DNA of 11,427 bases from Acidobacteriaceae bacterium. Lineage in GTDB: Bacteria > Acidobacteriota > Terriglobia > Terriglobales > Acidobacteriaceae. A program made the translations under genes and the position numbers. Where the stretch lies: NCBI GenBank assembly GCA_003135495.1, contig PLBX01000119.1, positions 21,991-33,417 of the forward strand. The letters run 5' to 3'. How positions within the stretch are numbered: the first letter of the stretch is position 1; each line of letters starts with the position of its first letter. Shown piece after piece: positions 1 to 6,651 of this stretch. The notes beneath the pieces are model-generated. The model searched no databases. It was not told where the DNA came from and worked only from the letters and a program-made list of their open reading frames with translations.

Positions 1-570
1 GTTCACCTTTGGACGGACGAAGCTTTTCCGTCGAGTGTGGTGGCGAATGGTGGCGTTTTCGTCTGGAAGGATGGACGGGAAAATCCCGATACATGTGTGG
101 CGGCCGTCACTTATCCCAAGGGATTTCTATACACGTACAAGACGACGTTTGGAAACAGTTACCGGAGTTTCTCGCGCATTCAAGGTCGCATTGGGACGAT
201 CGAAAACTATGGGGGGGAGGGCGCGTCTCTGTTCGTAACGACAAACGAAGGTGGACGAAAGGAATTCGATCCCTGGGAGTCCGGCCCTGTGTATACCCAA
301 CCACCGCTGGTGGGACCGTCCGGCGACTCAGCAACAACGCTGAAAATTCCCGGAGCGCCGCCGCCAAGTTCTCTGGGGCCGGACGATGACGATGCCTTGC
401 ATCTGGTAGATTGGCTTGCGGCCATGCGGGCGCGCCGAGAGCCGAGTGCAACTGTCGATCACGGCTTTTCGCATTCCATTGTGTGCATCATGGCGGCGCA
501 GTCCTATTGGAGCGGAAAGAAGTTGTACTGGGACCCTCGGCGCGAGGAGATTACCGATCTGCCCGTATGA
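1..570 (+). CDS. Gfo/Idh/MocA-family oxidoreductase, C-terminal part (5' end outside window)
   Basis: The reading frame is open from base 1 and stops at TGA 568-570, so 189 codons of the C-terminal half are present and the N-terminal NAD(P)-binding Rossmann domain lies outside the window. The last ~60 residues read as the conserved tail of many bacterial Gfo/Idh/MocA dehydrogenases: a 'LVDWLAAMRARREPSATV' segment, then HGFSHS, then YWSGKKLYWDP near the stop. Members of this family oxidise or reduce sugars and sugar derivatives with a nicotinamide cofactor. The tail alone does not reveal the substrate. The GH36-type gene starts only 49 bp downstream on the same strand, so the two are probably cotranscribed and this enzyme may act on the sugar that one releases. 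An ATG at 37 lies inside the conserved domain and is not the true start. The family call is fairly firm; the function is not known. Confidence 0.78.
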   Translation, partial: VHLWTDEAFPSSVVANGGVFVWKDGRENPDTCVAAVTYPKGFLYTYKTTFGNSYRSFSRIQGRIGTIENYGGEGASLFVTTNEGGRKEFDPWESGPVYTQPPLVGPSGDSATTLKIPGAPPPSSLGPDDDDALHLVDWLAAMRARREPSATVDHGFSHSIVCIMAAQSYWSGKKLYWDPRREEITDLPV

Positions 571-609
571 TCTCGCGCACGCTCGCAACGCAAAAATTCT
601 TAACTCAAT

Positions 610-614
610 GGAGG
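610..614 (+). promoter_or_regulatory. Ribosome binding site GGAGG that sets a GTG start at 620
   Basis: GGAGG lies 5 bases before the in-frame GTG at 620. An in-frame ATG at 608 overlaps this site and has only an AT-rich stretch with no Shine-Dalgarno match in front of it. The GTG is therefore the better start of the glycosidase gene, and translation from it begins directly with a basic signal-peptide n-region. Confidence 0.65.
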
Positions 615-619
615 AATCG

Positions 620-3121
620 GTGACTAGCTGCAGGATCGTGCAAAGCAATGTGTTATCGGCGGTCAGATTTACTGTGCTTCTGCTGCTTGCGGGTGGCGGC
701 GTTGCGATGGTCGCGACGAAAGCGAGCGGCGAGCAGCACTCTTTACAAGTTACGGTAAATCCAGCAGACGGCAAATACACCATCGCCATGCGTGGAGCTG
801 ATTCCTATGTCGTGCGCGCGGGAGTTGGAGTTGAAGTGGATGGGCGCTGGCTGCGTGCGGCCGATTATCCGCAGCATAGAGCGGAGCACTCGGAAGCTCA
901 TGGATATTTGGGCGACGCGACTGACTGGCAAGTGACTTACTCCGGCCTAAGCGGACAGCCAGATCTTATATATCACTTGCGCGCATATGCGACCGAACCT
1001 TTCGGCGATATCCAGGTAACGGTTCGTAACACCGCGGGAAAGACAATTCACGTCGAGGCCATTCGTTCGCTGGATGCTAACGAAAACGCGATCATCGACC
1101 TGGGAGGCCCGCTGACTGACAATCGGATTCTCTCCGATAGCTTCAGCGAGGACCGTCCAGCCATTACCATTCGCAATTTCGGGGATGCCGAGAAGCAGAT
1201 GCATCGCGCGGTTGGCAGTCAGCTCATCTACAACCGGAAGAGCCATCAGAGCCTATTTCTCGGCGCGCTTAGCTCGGAGCGTTTCCTAACCATTCTTCGG
1301 CTACACCTCGGCGGCTCTTCTAGCACTGGTGCTAAGGCTTCAGCGTACGAAGTCGATTCGGTGGGGACAACTGAGATGGCAAGGGAAAATTCTCTTGAGC
1401 ATTCCTCTACAGAAGATCAAGTGCAGTTGAGTCTGCCGGTCGCCTCCGGTGCGGAGCTATCTTCGGAGCGTGTGCTCTTCAGCGTCGCCACGGATTATCA
1501 TCGGCAGCTTGAAACCTATGGTTCGTTGATCCGCCAGATTCATCACGCCAGAACCTCGGCTCCGGCATTGATGGGCTGGTGGAGTTGGACGGCATACTAC
1601 TTCGGATTGAATGAAGGCGCGGCCCTGACCAATGCCGAGTGGGAAGCGCAAAATCTGAAATCTTTCGGCTATAGCGTCTTCCATATAGACGAAGGCTATC
1701 AATACGCGCGAGGAGAATACATCACTCCGAATGCAACTCTTTTCCCGCGGGGTCTTGCGCCGCTTTACTACAAAGTGCGTGCTCTCGGGCTGTTGCCGGC
1801 AATTTGGACCGCTCCGTTTGAAGTCTCGGAGCGGTCATCCATTTATCGAGATCATCCTGACTGGCTCGTAAAGAATGCGCAGGGGAAGCCCATTCATGCC
1901 GGCACTGTCGTGGACAACAAAGATGGGCTGTTCGTGCTGGATACTACCAATCCGGGTGCGCAAGAGTATCTGCGAAAAACTTATTCCACTCTAGTCAATG
2001 ATTGGGGCATTCGCAGCATCAAGATGGATTTTATGGACGACACTCTGATTGAAGGCTACTACTACAAACCAAATACAACCGCGCTGGAGGCGCAGCGCAT
2101 TGGGCTTGGGATTATTCGGGAAACCGTCGGAGACGAAGTCTATTTAGATAAAGATGGAAGCGCCATGCTAAACCCGGTGGGATATGTGGACTATGGCAGG
2201 ACATCGCAGGACACGGGGCATACTTTCGATGCCAGCAAAGAAGCAGCCCCGGGAATTGCAGCTCGTTACTATATGGATCACAATTTTTTTGTGACTGATC
2301 CAGACGCTTTTACCGTATCGACGCAAACCATCGACGACCAGTCATGGCACGAAAGCAAAAAGCCAGCGACTTTGGACGAGGCTAAAGTTTCCATTGCGCT
2401 CGCTGCCGTTTCCGGCGGCATGTTCGAGATTGGAGACAATCTCCCATCCTTGTCGAAAGCTGCTGACCGTCTTGCTCTGATTCAAAATAAGGATCTGATT
2501 CAGATGGTGCGTTTGGGAAGAGCATCGATACCGTTAGATCTAATGGATTACACACTCGAGGATGTGCAGCCGAGTTTATTCTTCCTGAAAGAGGATGATC
2601 GGCAAAGCATTCTGACGATTTTTAACTGGACAGATAAAGAGAGGGATCACTCTATCGATCTCACCTCCGCCGGATTGTCCGCCGGCAGTCAGTATTCAGT
2701 AACGGATGTTCTGGATCACCAGGAGATCCGCGTTTCATCCGGCAATATGCTTGCCTTGCATCAGCCCGCGCATTCGGTACGGGTATTGAAAATCGTCGAC
2801 TCCCGGATTGCCGCGGTTGCTCCCTCCGTGACCACCGACCATCCATCGTCCGGCGATGCCGGAGCCATGCTTTCATTTGCCGCGCACAGCAAAGAGGGAA
2901 CGGCGGTGCTTTCCTATCATTGGGATTTCGGCGACGGCGTTATGCAGGAAGGCAGAGAAGTGAAACATACGTACACAGAGCCTGGCGATTACGAGGTGCA
3001 TCTGACGGCGAGCGGCCTCAGCGGCCTTAACTCGGACGATCACTTTCGTTTGCACATCAAGGGGCACATGCCGACAACCTTTGATCCTCCAAGCATCAAA
3101 CGTTATCAACCGGCGAACTGA
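620..3121 (+). CDS. Secreted GH36-type alpha-galactosidase / alpha-N-acetylgalactosaminidase with C-terminal PKD domain
   Basis: This 833-residue protein would hydrolyse terminal alpha-linked galactose or N-acetylgalactosamine outside the cytoplasm. Residues 1-35 form a signal peptide (basic start, FTVLLLLAGGG core). Residues ~40-310 resemble the N-terminal beta-sandwich of GH36. The catalytic barrel begins at MGWWSW (318) and continues with HIDEGYQ, IWTAPF and HPDWL, all GH36/clan-D landmarks. The expected nucleophile is D470 in KMDF, and the expected acid/base is D531 in GRTSQD, within the family pattern GxVDxxRxSxD. A small C-terminal barrel domain follows. Residues ~735-815 are a PKD domain with YHWDFGDG (W768) and HTYTEPGDYEV, usually linked to surface display or polysaccharide contact. 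The GTG start is favoured by its ribosome binding site. Plain GH36 enzymes are often ~700 residues, so the extra length is the signal plus PKD. Family and catalytic residues are secure; the choice between Gal and GalNAc is inferred from the galactosamine-type neighbours. Confidence 0.87.
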   Translation: MTSCRIVQSNVLSAVRFTVLLLLAGGGVAMVATKASGEQHSLQVTVNPADGKYTIAMRGADSYVVRAGVGVEVDGRWLRAADYPQHRAEHSEAHGYLGDATDWQVTYSGLSGQPDLIYHLRAYATEPFGDIQVTVRNTAGKTIHVEAIRSLDANENAIIDLGGPLTDNRILSDSFSEDRPAITIRNFGDAEKQMHRAVGSQLIYNRKSHQSLFLGALSSERFLTILRLHLGGSSSTGAKASAYEVDSVGTTEMARENSLEHSSTEDQVQLSLPVASGAELSSERVLFSVATDYHRQLETYGSLIRQIHHARTSAPALMGWWSWTAYYFGLNEGAALTNAEWEAQNLKSFGYSVFHIDEGYQYARGEYITPNATLFPRGLAPLYYKVRALGLLPAIWTAPFEVSERSSIYRDHPDWLVKNAQGKPIHAGTVVDNKDGLFVLDTTNPGAQEYLRKTYSTLVNDWGIRSIKMDFMDDTLIEGYYYKPNTTALEAQRIGLGIIRETVGDEVYLDKDGSAMLNPVGYVDYGRTSQDTGHTFDASKEAAPGIAARYYMDHNFFVTDPDAFTVSTQTIDDQSWHESKKPATLDEAKVSIALAAVSGGMFEIGDNLPSLSKAADRLALIQNKDLIQMVRLGRASIPLDLMDYTLEDVQPSLFFLKEDDRQSILTIFNWTDKERDHSIDLTSAGLSAGSQYSVTDVLDHQEIRVSSGNMLALHQPAHSVRVLKIVDSRIAAVAPSVTTDHPSSGDAGAMLSFAAHSKEGTAVLSYHWDFGDGVMQEGREVKHTYTEPGDYEVHLTASGLSGLNSDDHFRLHIKGHMPTTFDPPSIKRYQPAN

Positions 3122-3151
3122 AGCGATTCGGCGATCTTGTGAGCAGAGCTG

Positions 3152-3174
3152 GACGAGCGAGACGCCCGTCGTTT
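3152..3174 (+). terminator. Possible intrinsic terminator of the glycosidase transcript
   Basis: GACGAGCG (3152-3159) and CGCCCGTC (3163-3170) can pair as an 8-bp stem with one A/C mismatch and an AGA loop, followed by a short GTTT. It sits 31 bp after the glycosidase stop, in the 66-bp gap between two convergent genes. The T tract is short, so termination strength is uncertain. Confidence 0.33.
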
Positions 3175-3187
3175 CCACGAAGTAACT

Positions 3188-4117
3188 TTAGCGGCGTTGC
3201 TTCAGAAAGCGATCACGATACTCTGAATCGCGAAATGCTTCAGTGCCCCCAGGGCGCGTGGTTGAGAGCGCTGCGGCAAGATTGCCAGCCGCGAGACAAC
3301 TTTGCAGATCGTCGGTGCGGAGGAACTGATGCAAGAATCCGGCATCGAAGCTGTCACCAGCGCCCACGGGATCAACGATTTCCACCCTTGTGGCCGGACT
3401 GACAAAATGTTCGGTGCCACGCCGCGCTATCGCTCCATGCGCGCCCATTTTCACGACTACGAGCGGCACCAGGGACGCCAGATTCGACACAGCGTCGTCA
3501 ATGCTCTGGGTTCCTGCGATTTTTTTGGCTTCGCGCTCGTTCGGCAGGAAAATGTCAACGTAGCGCAAGACTTCTTCGATATCACTCTTCCATTCGTTTT
3601 CGGGATCGTCATTTGGATCGAGTGAAATACTAAGCCCGCGCTTTTTGAGTTCTCGAAAAAGATCTGCTATCTGGGGACGCAGGCCGCGCTGTAAGTAAAA
3701 CGATGACAGGTGAAAATGCCGAGAGCCGCCAACGTAGTCGAGATTAATGTTTTCAATTTTCAAATCAAAGATCGTTCCTGGATAGGTCAGAATGTTGCGC
3801 CAGTTTCCGTGCTGCAGAATTACACTCAGACCGGTTTGAGCGCTGGAATTTCGGACGACTTGTTCAACATGCACTCCGCTGGCGGAAAGACGCTGCAGCG
3901 CGATATCTCCGAGGGAATCTCCTCCAATGCAGGAAACAAATCCCACGCGACTGCCGAGCGCGGCCAAATTATGCGCCACGATTGCGGAGGAGCTTCCGAG
4001 TGTAAGCATCATGTTCTCGGCTAATAGTTCGCGCTCGGGAGGCAGCGCTTCAGGAAGTCCGTAGAGGATCAAATCGAGATTGAGTTCTCCGGCAATGGCG
4101 ACATCGAATTGTGGCAC
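3188..4117 (-). CDS. PfkB-family (ribokinase-type) sugar kinase
   Basis: This 309-residue protein is a cytoplasmic ATP-dependent kinase of the PfkB/ribokinase family. It has the signature DPVGAGDSFDAGF (249-261) with the expected catalytic base D255 and anion-hole glycines, a GGDSLGD motif at 65-71, and FLPNERE before the ATP site. The usual N-terminal glycine pair (GGxxxN) is replaced by GSSSAIVAHN (41-50). The DSFDAGF wording is closer to ribokinase/fructokinase-like members than to the LacC/1-phosphofructokinase branch, so a hexose or amino sugar is as plausible as tagatose-6-phosphate. The start is GTG at 4117, with AGGAGG 5 bases upstream; a TTG at 4156 is in frame but has no comparable site. 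It lies 42 bp after the DeoR gene on the same strand, almost certainly cotranscribed. Next to agaS, it probably phosphorylates galactosamine/N-acetylgalactosamine or tagatose-6-phosphate. Family sure, substrate inferred. Confidence 0.9.
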   Translation of the reverse strand: MPQFDVAIAGELNLDLILYGLPEALPPERELLAENMMLTLGSSSAIVAHNLAALGSRVGFVSCIGGDSLGDIALQRLSASGVHVEQVVRNSSAQTGLSVILQHGNWRNILTYPGTIFDLKIENINLDYVGGSRHFHLSSFYLQRGLRPQIADLFRELKKRGLSISLDPNDDPENEWKSDIEEVLRYVDIFLPNEREAKKIAGTQSIDDAVSNLASLVPLVVVKMGAHGAIARRGTEHFVSPATRVEIVDPVGAGDSFDAGFLHQFLRTDDLQSCLAAGNLAAALSTTRPGGTEAFRDSEYRDRFLKQRR

Positions 4118-4121
4118 TCGT

Positions 4122-4128
4122 CCCTCCT
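4122..4128 (-). promoter_or_regulatory. Ribosome binding site AGGAGGG for the PfkB kinase
   Basis: On the minus strand AGGAGGG precedes the GTG at 4117 with good spacing. It lies inside the longer frame that begins with TTG at 4156 and decides in favour of the shorter protein, whose N-terminus matches the usual first beta strand of PfkB kinases. Confidence 0.65.
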
Positions 4129-4159
4129 GGTTGCCGCACTTGGCAGGGGTCAGCAAGCT

Positions 4160-4984
4160 TCACTTATGTCGTTTGGATGATCGAGCCTTGCGGAAGTCGG
4201 GCGATACTTGCTGCGCGCCTGCATCAACCTGAGTGATCTGGATGCCGGCTTTGCGTAGCTTGTGGATATCATTTTTGGGAGCAAAACGGTCGGTGATAAC
4301 CTGGTCAACCTCCGATGGAGGCGCGATCAGCGAAAGACTGCGACGGCCAAACTTGCTCGAATCGCAAACGGCCACGACAATTCGGGCGACGTCCATCATG
4401 GCGCGATTTACTTTTGCTTCCAATAGATTGGGCGTGCTCAGGCCATAGTTGACGTCGAAGCCATCAACTCCAAGGAAAAGTATGTCGGCACTCAAGCGGC
4501 GCAGTGTTTCTTCGGCAATCGGCCCGACCAGCGAAAAAGAATTCTTCCGCAAAGTTCCTCCGGTCAGGATCACGTCGAGTGACGAACCGGCCAATTCCGC
4601 CGCAATATTCAGTGCATTAGTGATGATGGTCAGATTCTTGTGATGGCGGAGCGCCCTCGCGATAGCGGTTGTAGTAGTTCCAGAATCCAGAATGACTACC
4701 TGGCCTTCTTCCACCATATTCGCAGCCGCGTTCGCAATTTGAACTTTTTCCTTGCGATGCAGCTTTTCCTTTTCCCGCAACGTGGGATCTTCGAGTGCTC
4801 CCTCATGGGCGGGGAGGGCTCCGCCATGGGTGCGATGGACCTTACCAGCGGAGTGAAGAATCTCAAGATCCTTGCGAATCGTGACTTGCGATGTGCGGAA
4901 ACGCTTCGCAAGCTCGTCGACCACGACTCGGCCGTCCAAACGCAAGGCCTCTAAAATCGCCCTTCGACGTTCCTCAATCAGCAT
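4160..4984 (-). CDS. DeoR-family transcriptional repressor with phosphosugar sensor domain (AgaR-like by context)
   Basis: This 274-residue protein has the standard two-part DeoR layout. Residues 4-56 form the winged helix-turn-helix; the HTH proper is about 20-43, with SQVTIRKDLEIL as recognition helix and RTHGGA after the wing. Residues ~75-235 form the DeoR C-terminal sensor, with DSGTTTT (100-106), TNALNIA, LTGGT (140-144) and GVDG (172-175), which in this family bind a phosphorylated sugar that relieves repression. The ATG at 4984 gives the typical MLIEERR start; a TTG at 5002 would add six residues and lacks support. The C-terminus ends in a basic tail (KARSSKRHK), which is unusual but minor. 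It is followed after 42 bp by the PfkB kinase and diverges from agaS. It probably represses both directions from the shared intergenic region and senses galactosamine-6-phosphate or a related ester. Family certain; ligand and target inferred. Confidence 0.92.
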   Translation of the reverse strand: MLIEERRRAILEALRLDGRVVVDELAKRFRTSQVTIRKDLEILHSAGKVHRTHGGALPAHEGALEDPTLREKEKLHRKEKVQIANAAANMVEEGQVVILDSGTTTTAIARALRHHKNLTIITNALNIAAELAGSSLDVILTGGTLRKNSFSLVGPIAEETLRRLSADILFLGVDGFDVNYGLSTPNLLEAKVNRAMMDVARIVVAVCDSSKFGRRSLSLIAPPSEVDQVITDRFAPKNDIHKLRKAGIQITQVDAGAQQVSPDFRKARSSKRHK

Positions 4985-5041
4985 TGGAGGTTCAACTCGC
5001 AAAAACTAAAGAGTGGGAACCACTGAGAACTCGCGTATTCC

Positions 5042-5070
5042 TTTCTATCGTTATGCGTTTCCGTTGTCCA
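5042..5070 (-). promoter_or_regulatory. Candidate sigma70-type promoter for the deoR-pfkB unit
   Basis: On the minus strand, TGGACA (complement of 5065-5070; 5 of 6 to TTGACA) is followed by a 17-base spacer and TAGAAA (complement of 5042-5047; 4 of 6 to TATAAT). The repressor ATG lies ~57 bases downstream. The spacer carries AACG repeats that could be the repressor's own site. Confidence 0.45.
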
Positions 5071-5101
5071 CGAAAAAAGACCTGGACTTTGGAAGCGTTT
5101 C
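5049..5101. repeat. Operator-like CGTT/AACG repeats upstream of the DeoR gene
   Basis: CGTT occurs at 5049-5052, 5056-5059 and 5062-5065 (steps of 7 and 6), inside the spacer of the candidate deoR promoter. GCGTTTC occurs exactly twice, at 5055-5061 and 5095-5101, 40 bp apart in the same orientation. Short direct repeats rich in AAACG/CGAAA are typical of DeoR-family operators such as that of AgaR. A further AAAACGAAAG is at 5207-5216 on the agaS side. The link to this repressor is an inference. Confidence 0.35.
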
Positions 5102-5238
5102 AGAACATGACAACGCCATCATTTCCCAGAAGACTTCGGGATTGAGGCCGCCAGTTTTTGTGCTTGACTCCCGGGCTAATCGCAAGTAAATGTCTATATA
5201 CGTAATAAAACGAAAGTTAGCTACGGGCTGGTTTTAAC

Positions 5239-5244
5239 GAGGGA
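5239..5244 (+). promoter_or_regulatory. Ribosome binding site GAGGGA before the agaS GTG start
   Basis: GAGGGA lies 8 bases before the GTG at 5253. The ATG at 5257 is in another frame, so GTG with this site is the only good start for the complete AgaS protein. Confidence 0.55.
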
Positions 5245-5252
5245 TTGTTGCC

Positions 5253-6440
5253 GTGAATGCTCTTGCTAAACTTCTTGACCTTTCGAGAGAAGAAAAAATT
5301 GAGCGCGGCCTTTTATACACTCCTGCGGAAATCGCGCAGCAGCCTGCCACTTGGGAATCCACTTTCTCTCTTTTTCAGAAACATCGCGCCGGACTGATTG
5401 AATTTCTCGAAGCTGCCGGCGTTGCCGATACCGCTGGGCCGAGGCCAACTGTGTTACTCGTCGGCGCTGGCACTTCCGACTACATTGGCAGAAGTCTTGT
5501 GAACGTCCTCCGGCGCCTTTGGCGGTGCCAAGTTATTGCCGTTCCCAGCACCACTCTACTAACCCACGCGGAAGAGTTTGTAATCCCCGGTCAGCGCTAC
5601 ATCTGGATTTCATTCTCCCGGTCTGGCGACAGTCCTGAAGGTGTGGCTGTGCTGGAAAAGGCTCTATCGAGTCCTCTCGATATACAGCACGTCATAGTCT
5701 CATGTAACGCGAGGGGACGCATGATTAACTGCGTCGACGGCAAGAAACAGGCATTCCCTGTCGTTCTGGATGATTCGGTCAACGACCGCGGCCTCGCAAT
5801 GACCAGTTCATTTTCTAATATGGTCGTATTTGGTCAGTGCCTTGCCCACATTCACCATACCACGCAGTACGAATCGGTACTCAGTCGGCTCGTTGAAGCG
5901 GGAACGAGCTTCCTGCCGCTAGCCGCCGATGCTGCGGCGGCACTAGCCGCCGAGTCTTATTCAAGGGTCTGTTTTTTGGGATCGGGCGCGCTTGAGGGTG
6001 TCGCCGCTGAAGCTCGATTGAAGGTTTTGGAGCTGACAGCGGGCGGAATTCTGACGATGTCGGAATCGTTCCTGGGACTGCGCCATGGTCCGATGGCAGC
6101 CCTCGATAAAAACACGTTGCTGGTTGCTTTCCTTTCGAACGATGAAAGGGTTGCGCGCTATGAGATCGACCTGCTGCGTGAGATCGCGAAGAAGCGGCTG
6201 GTGAAAAATCAGGTCGTCGTTGGCGGGCACTCGAAATTGCCGATGGATGGGTTCGCAGACCGCTATCTCGCCCCCGATATTCGCATAGCGGTGCCAGATG
6301 AGTGTCGTCCGCCAGTAGACGTTATCTTCGGTCAGTTGCTAGGTCTTTTTTGTTCGCTGCATTCGCAACTGACTCCCGACAGACCCAGTCCCGGCGGTGT
6401 TATCAGCCGGGTAGTTGAGGGCGTGAGGGTTTACGCCTAA
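5253..6440 (+). CDS. agaS: AgaS-family SIS-domain galactosamine-6-phosphate deaminase/isomerase
   Basis: This 395-residue cytosolic enzyme matches AgaS along its whole length and is of usual size. AgaS converts galactosamine-6-phosphate to tagatose-6-phosphate with release of ammonia (older name: tagatose-6-phosphate ketose/aldose isomerase). Two SIS domains are visible. The first holds GAGTSDYIG (71-79), SFSRSGDSPE (120-129, the phosphosugar-binding serine loop) and NDRGLAMTSSFS (177-188). The second holds GSGALEGVAAEA (243-254), LELTAG and ESFLGLRHGP (271-280). The end carries the family tail DRPSPGGVISRVVEGV. The N-terminal TPAEIAQQP is also characteristic. The gene diverges from the DeoR repressor and is followed by a terminator-like hairpin before the receptor gene. 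GlmS-type isomerases share SIS domains but would carry a glutaminase domain, absent here. Family assignment is strong; galactosamine specificity follows from the family and is not shown by the sequence alone. Confidence 0.93.
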   Translation: MNALAKLLDLSREEKIERGLLYTPAEIAQQPATWESTFSLFQKHRAGLIEFLEAAGVADTAGPRPTVLLVGAGTSDYIGRSLVNVLRRLWRCQVIAVPSTTLLTHAEEFVIPGQRYIWISFSRSGDSPEGVAVLEKALSSPLDIQHVIVSCNARGRMINCVDGKKQAFPVVLDDSVNDRGLAMTSSFSNMVVFGQCLAHIHHTTQYESVLSRLVEAGTSFLPLAADAAAALAAESYSRVCFLGSGALEGVAAEARLKVLELTAGGILTMSESFLGLRHGPMAALDKNTLLVAFLSNDERVARYEIDLLREIAKKRLVKNQVVVGGHSKLPMDGFADRYLAPDIRIAVPDECRPPVDVIFGQLLGLFCSLHSQLTPDRPSPGGVISRVVEGVRVYA

Positions 6441-6475
6441 TGATGTGGTCCGGTAAGCAGGTTCGATTTGTGTAA

Positions 6476-6512
6476 AGAGGAGTAGCGATTTTGTACTCGT
6501 CCTCTTAGTTTT
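6476..6512 (+). terminator. Likely intrinsic terminator after agaS
   Basis: AGAGGA (6476-6481) pairs with TCCTCT (6500-6505). The inner GTA/TAC can extend the stem with a small bulge, or GAGTA/TACTC can form an alternative inner stem. TTAGTTTT follows at once. It starts 36 bases after the agaS stop and upstream of a separate promoter for the receptor gene. Confidence 0.5.
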
Positions 6513-6534
6513 CGGGTTTCAAAATCGATCACAA

Positions 6535-6571
6535 ACCGACAAAATGGTTGACAAACGAGCAAGCTGTCGGT
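6535..6571. repeat. Perfect inverted repeat ACCGACA / TGTCGGT spanning the receptor promoter
   Basis: ACCGACA (6535-6541) and TGTCGGT (6565-6571) are exact inverted copies with centres 30 bp apart, close to three helical turns. The -35 box lies between them and the right arm touches the first base of the -10 box. This placement is what a repressor dimer or a pair of dimers closing the promoter would need. An additional imperfect pair, TCGGGTTT (6512-6519) with AAACCGA (6533-6539), lies just upstream. Confidence 0.45.
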
Positions 6572-6576
6572 AAATT
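6548..6576 (+). promoter_or_regulatory. Strong sigma70-like promoter for the TonB-type receptor
   Basis: TTGACA at 6548-6553 matches the -35 consensus fully. It is followed by a 17-base spacer and TAAATT (6571-6576; 4 of 6 to TATAAT). Transcription would start near 6583, giving a leader of about 70 bases before the ATG at 6652. It lies after the agaS terminator, so the receptor can be expressed on its own. Confidence 0.6.
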
Positions 6577-6638
6577 CGCGCAAACGTAAATTGGCATTTG
6601 CTATTGAGCCGCAACCAAATGCAGGCCAGATTGGTTTC

Positions 6639-6644
6639 AGGAGA
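6639..6644 (+). promoter_or_regulatory. Ribosome binding site AGGAGA for the receptor gene
   Basis: AGGAGA ends 7 bases before ATG 6652. This rules out the upstream in-frame TTG at 6598 as start and places the signal peptide right at the N-terminus. Confidence 0.65.
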
Positions 6645-6651
6645 TGTGGGC

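Noticed and set aside
328..789. A 153-residue open frame on the minus strand, and several others opposite the large genes
   Set aside because: It overlaps a well-supported oxidoreductase end and glycosidase start, its translation has no recognisable motif and no ribosome binding site was seen.
5164..5192. Possible agaS promoter TTGACT with a 17-base spacer to TAAATG
   Set aside because: The -35 is good, but the -10 matches only 3 of 6 bases; other AT-rich pieces nearby (TATATA at 5195) have no matching -35.
6598..6651. Upstream TTG start extending the receptor by 18 residues
   Set aside because: The extension would precede the signal peptide, lacks a Shine-Dalgarno site, and ATG 6652 has a clear AGGAGA.
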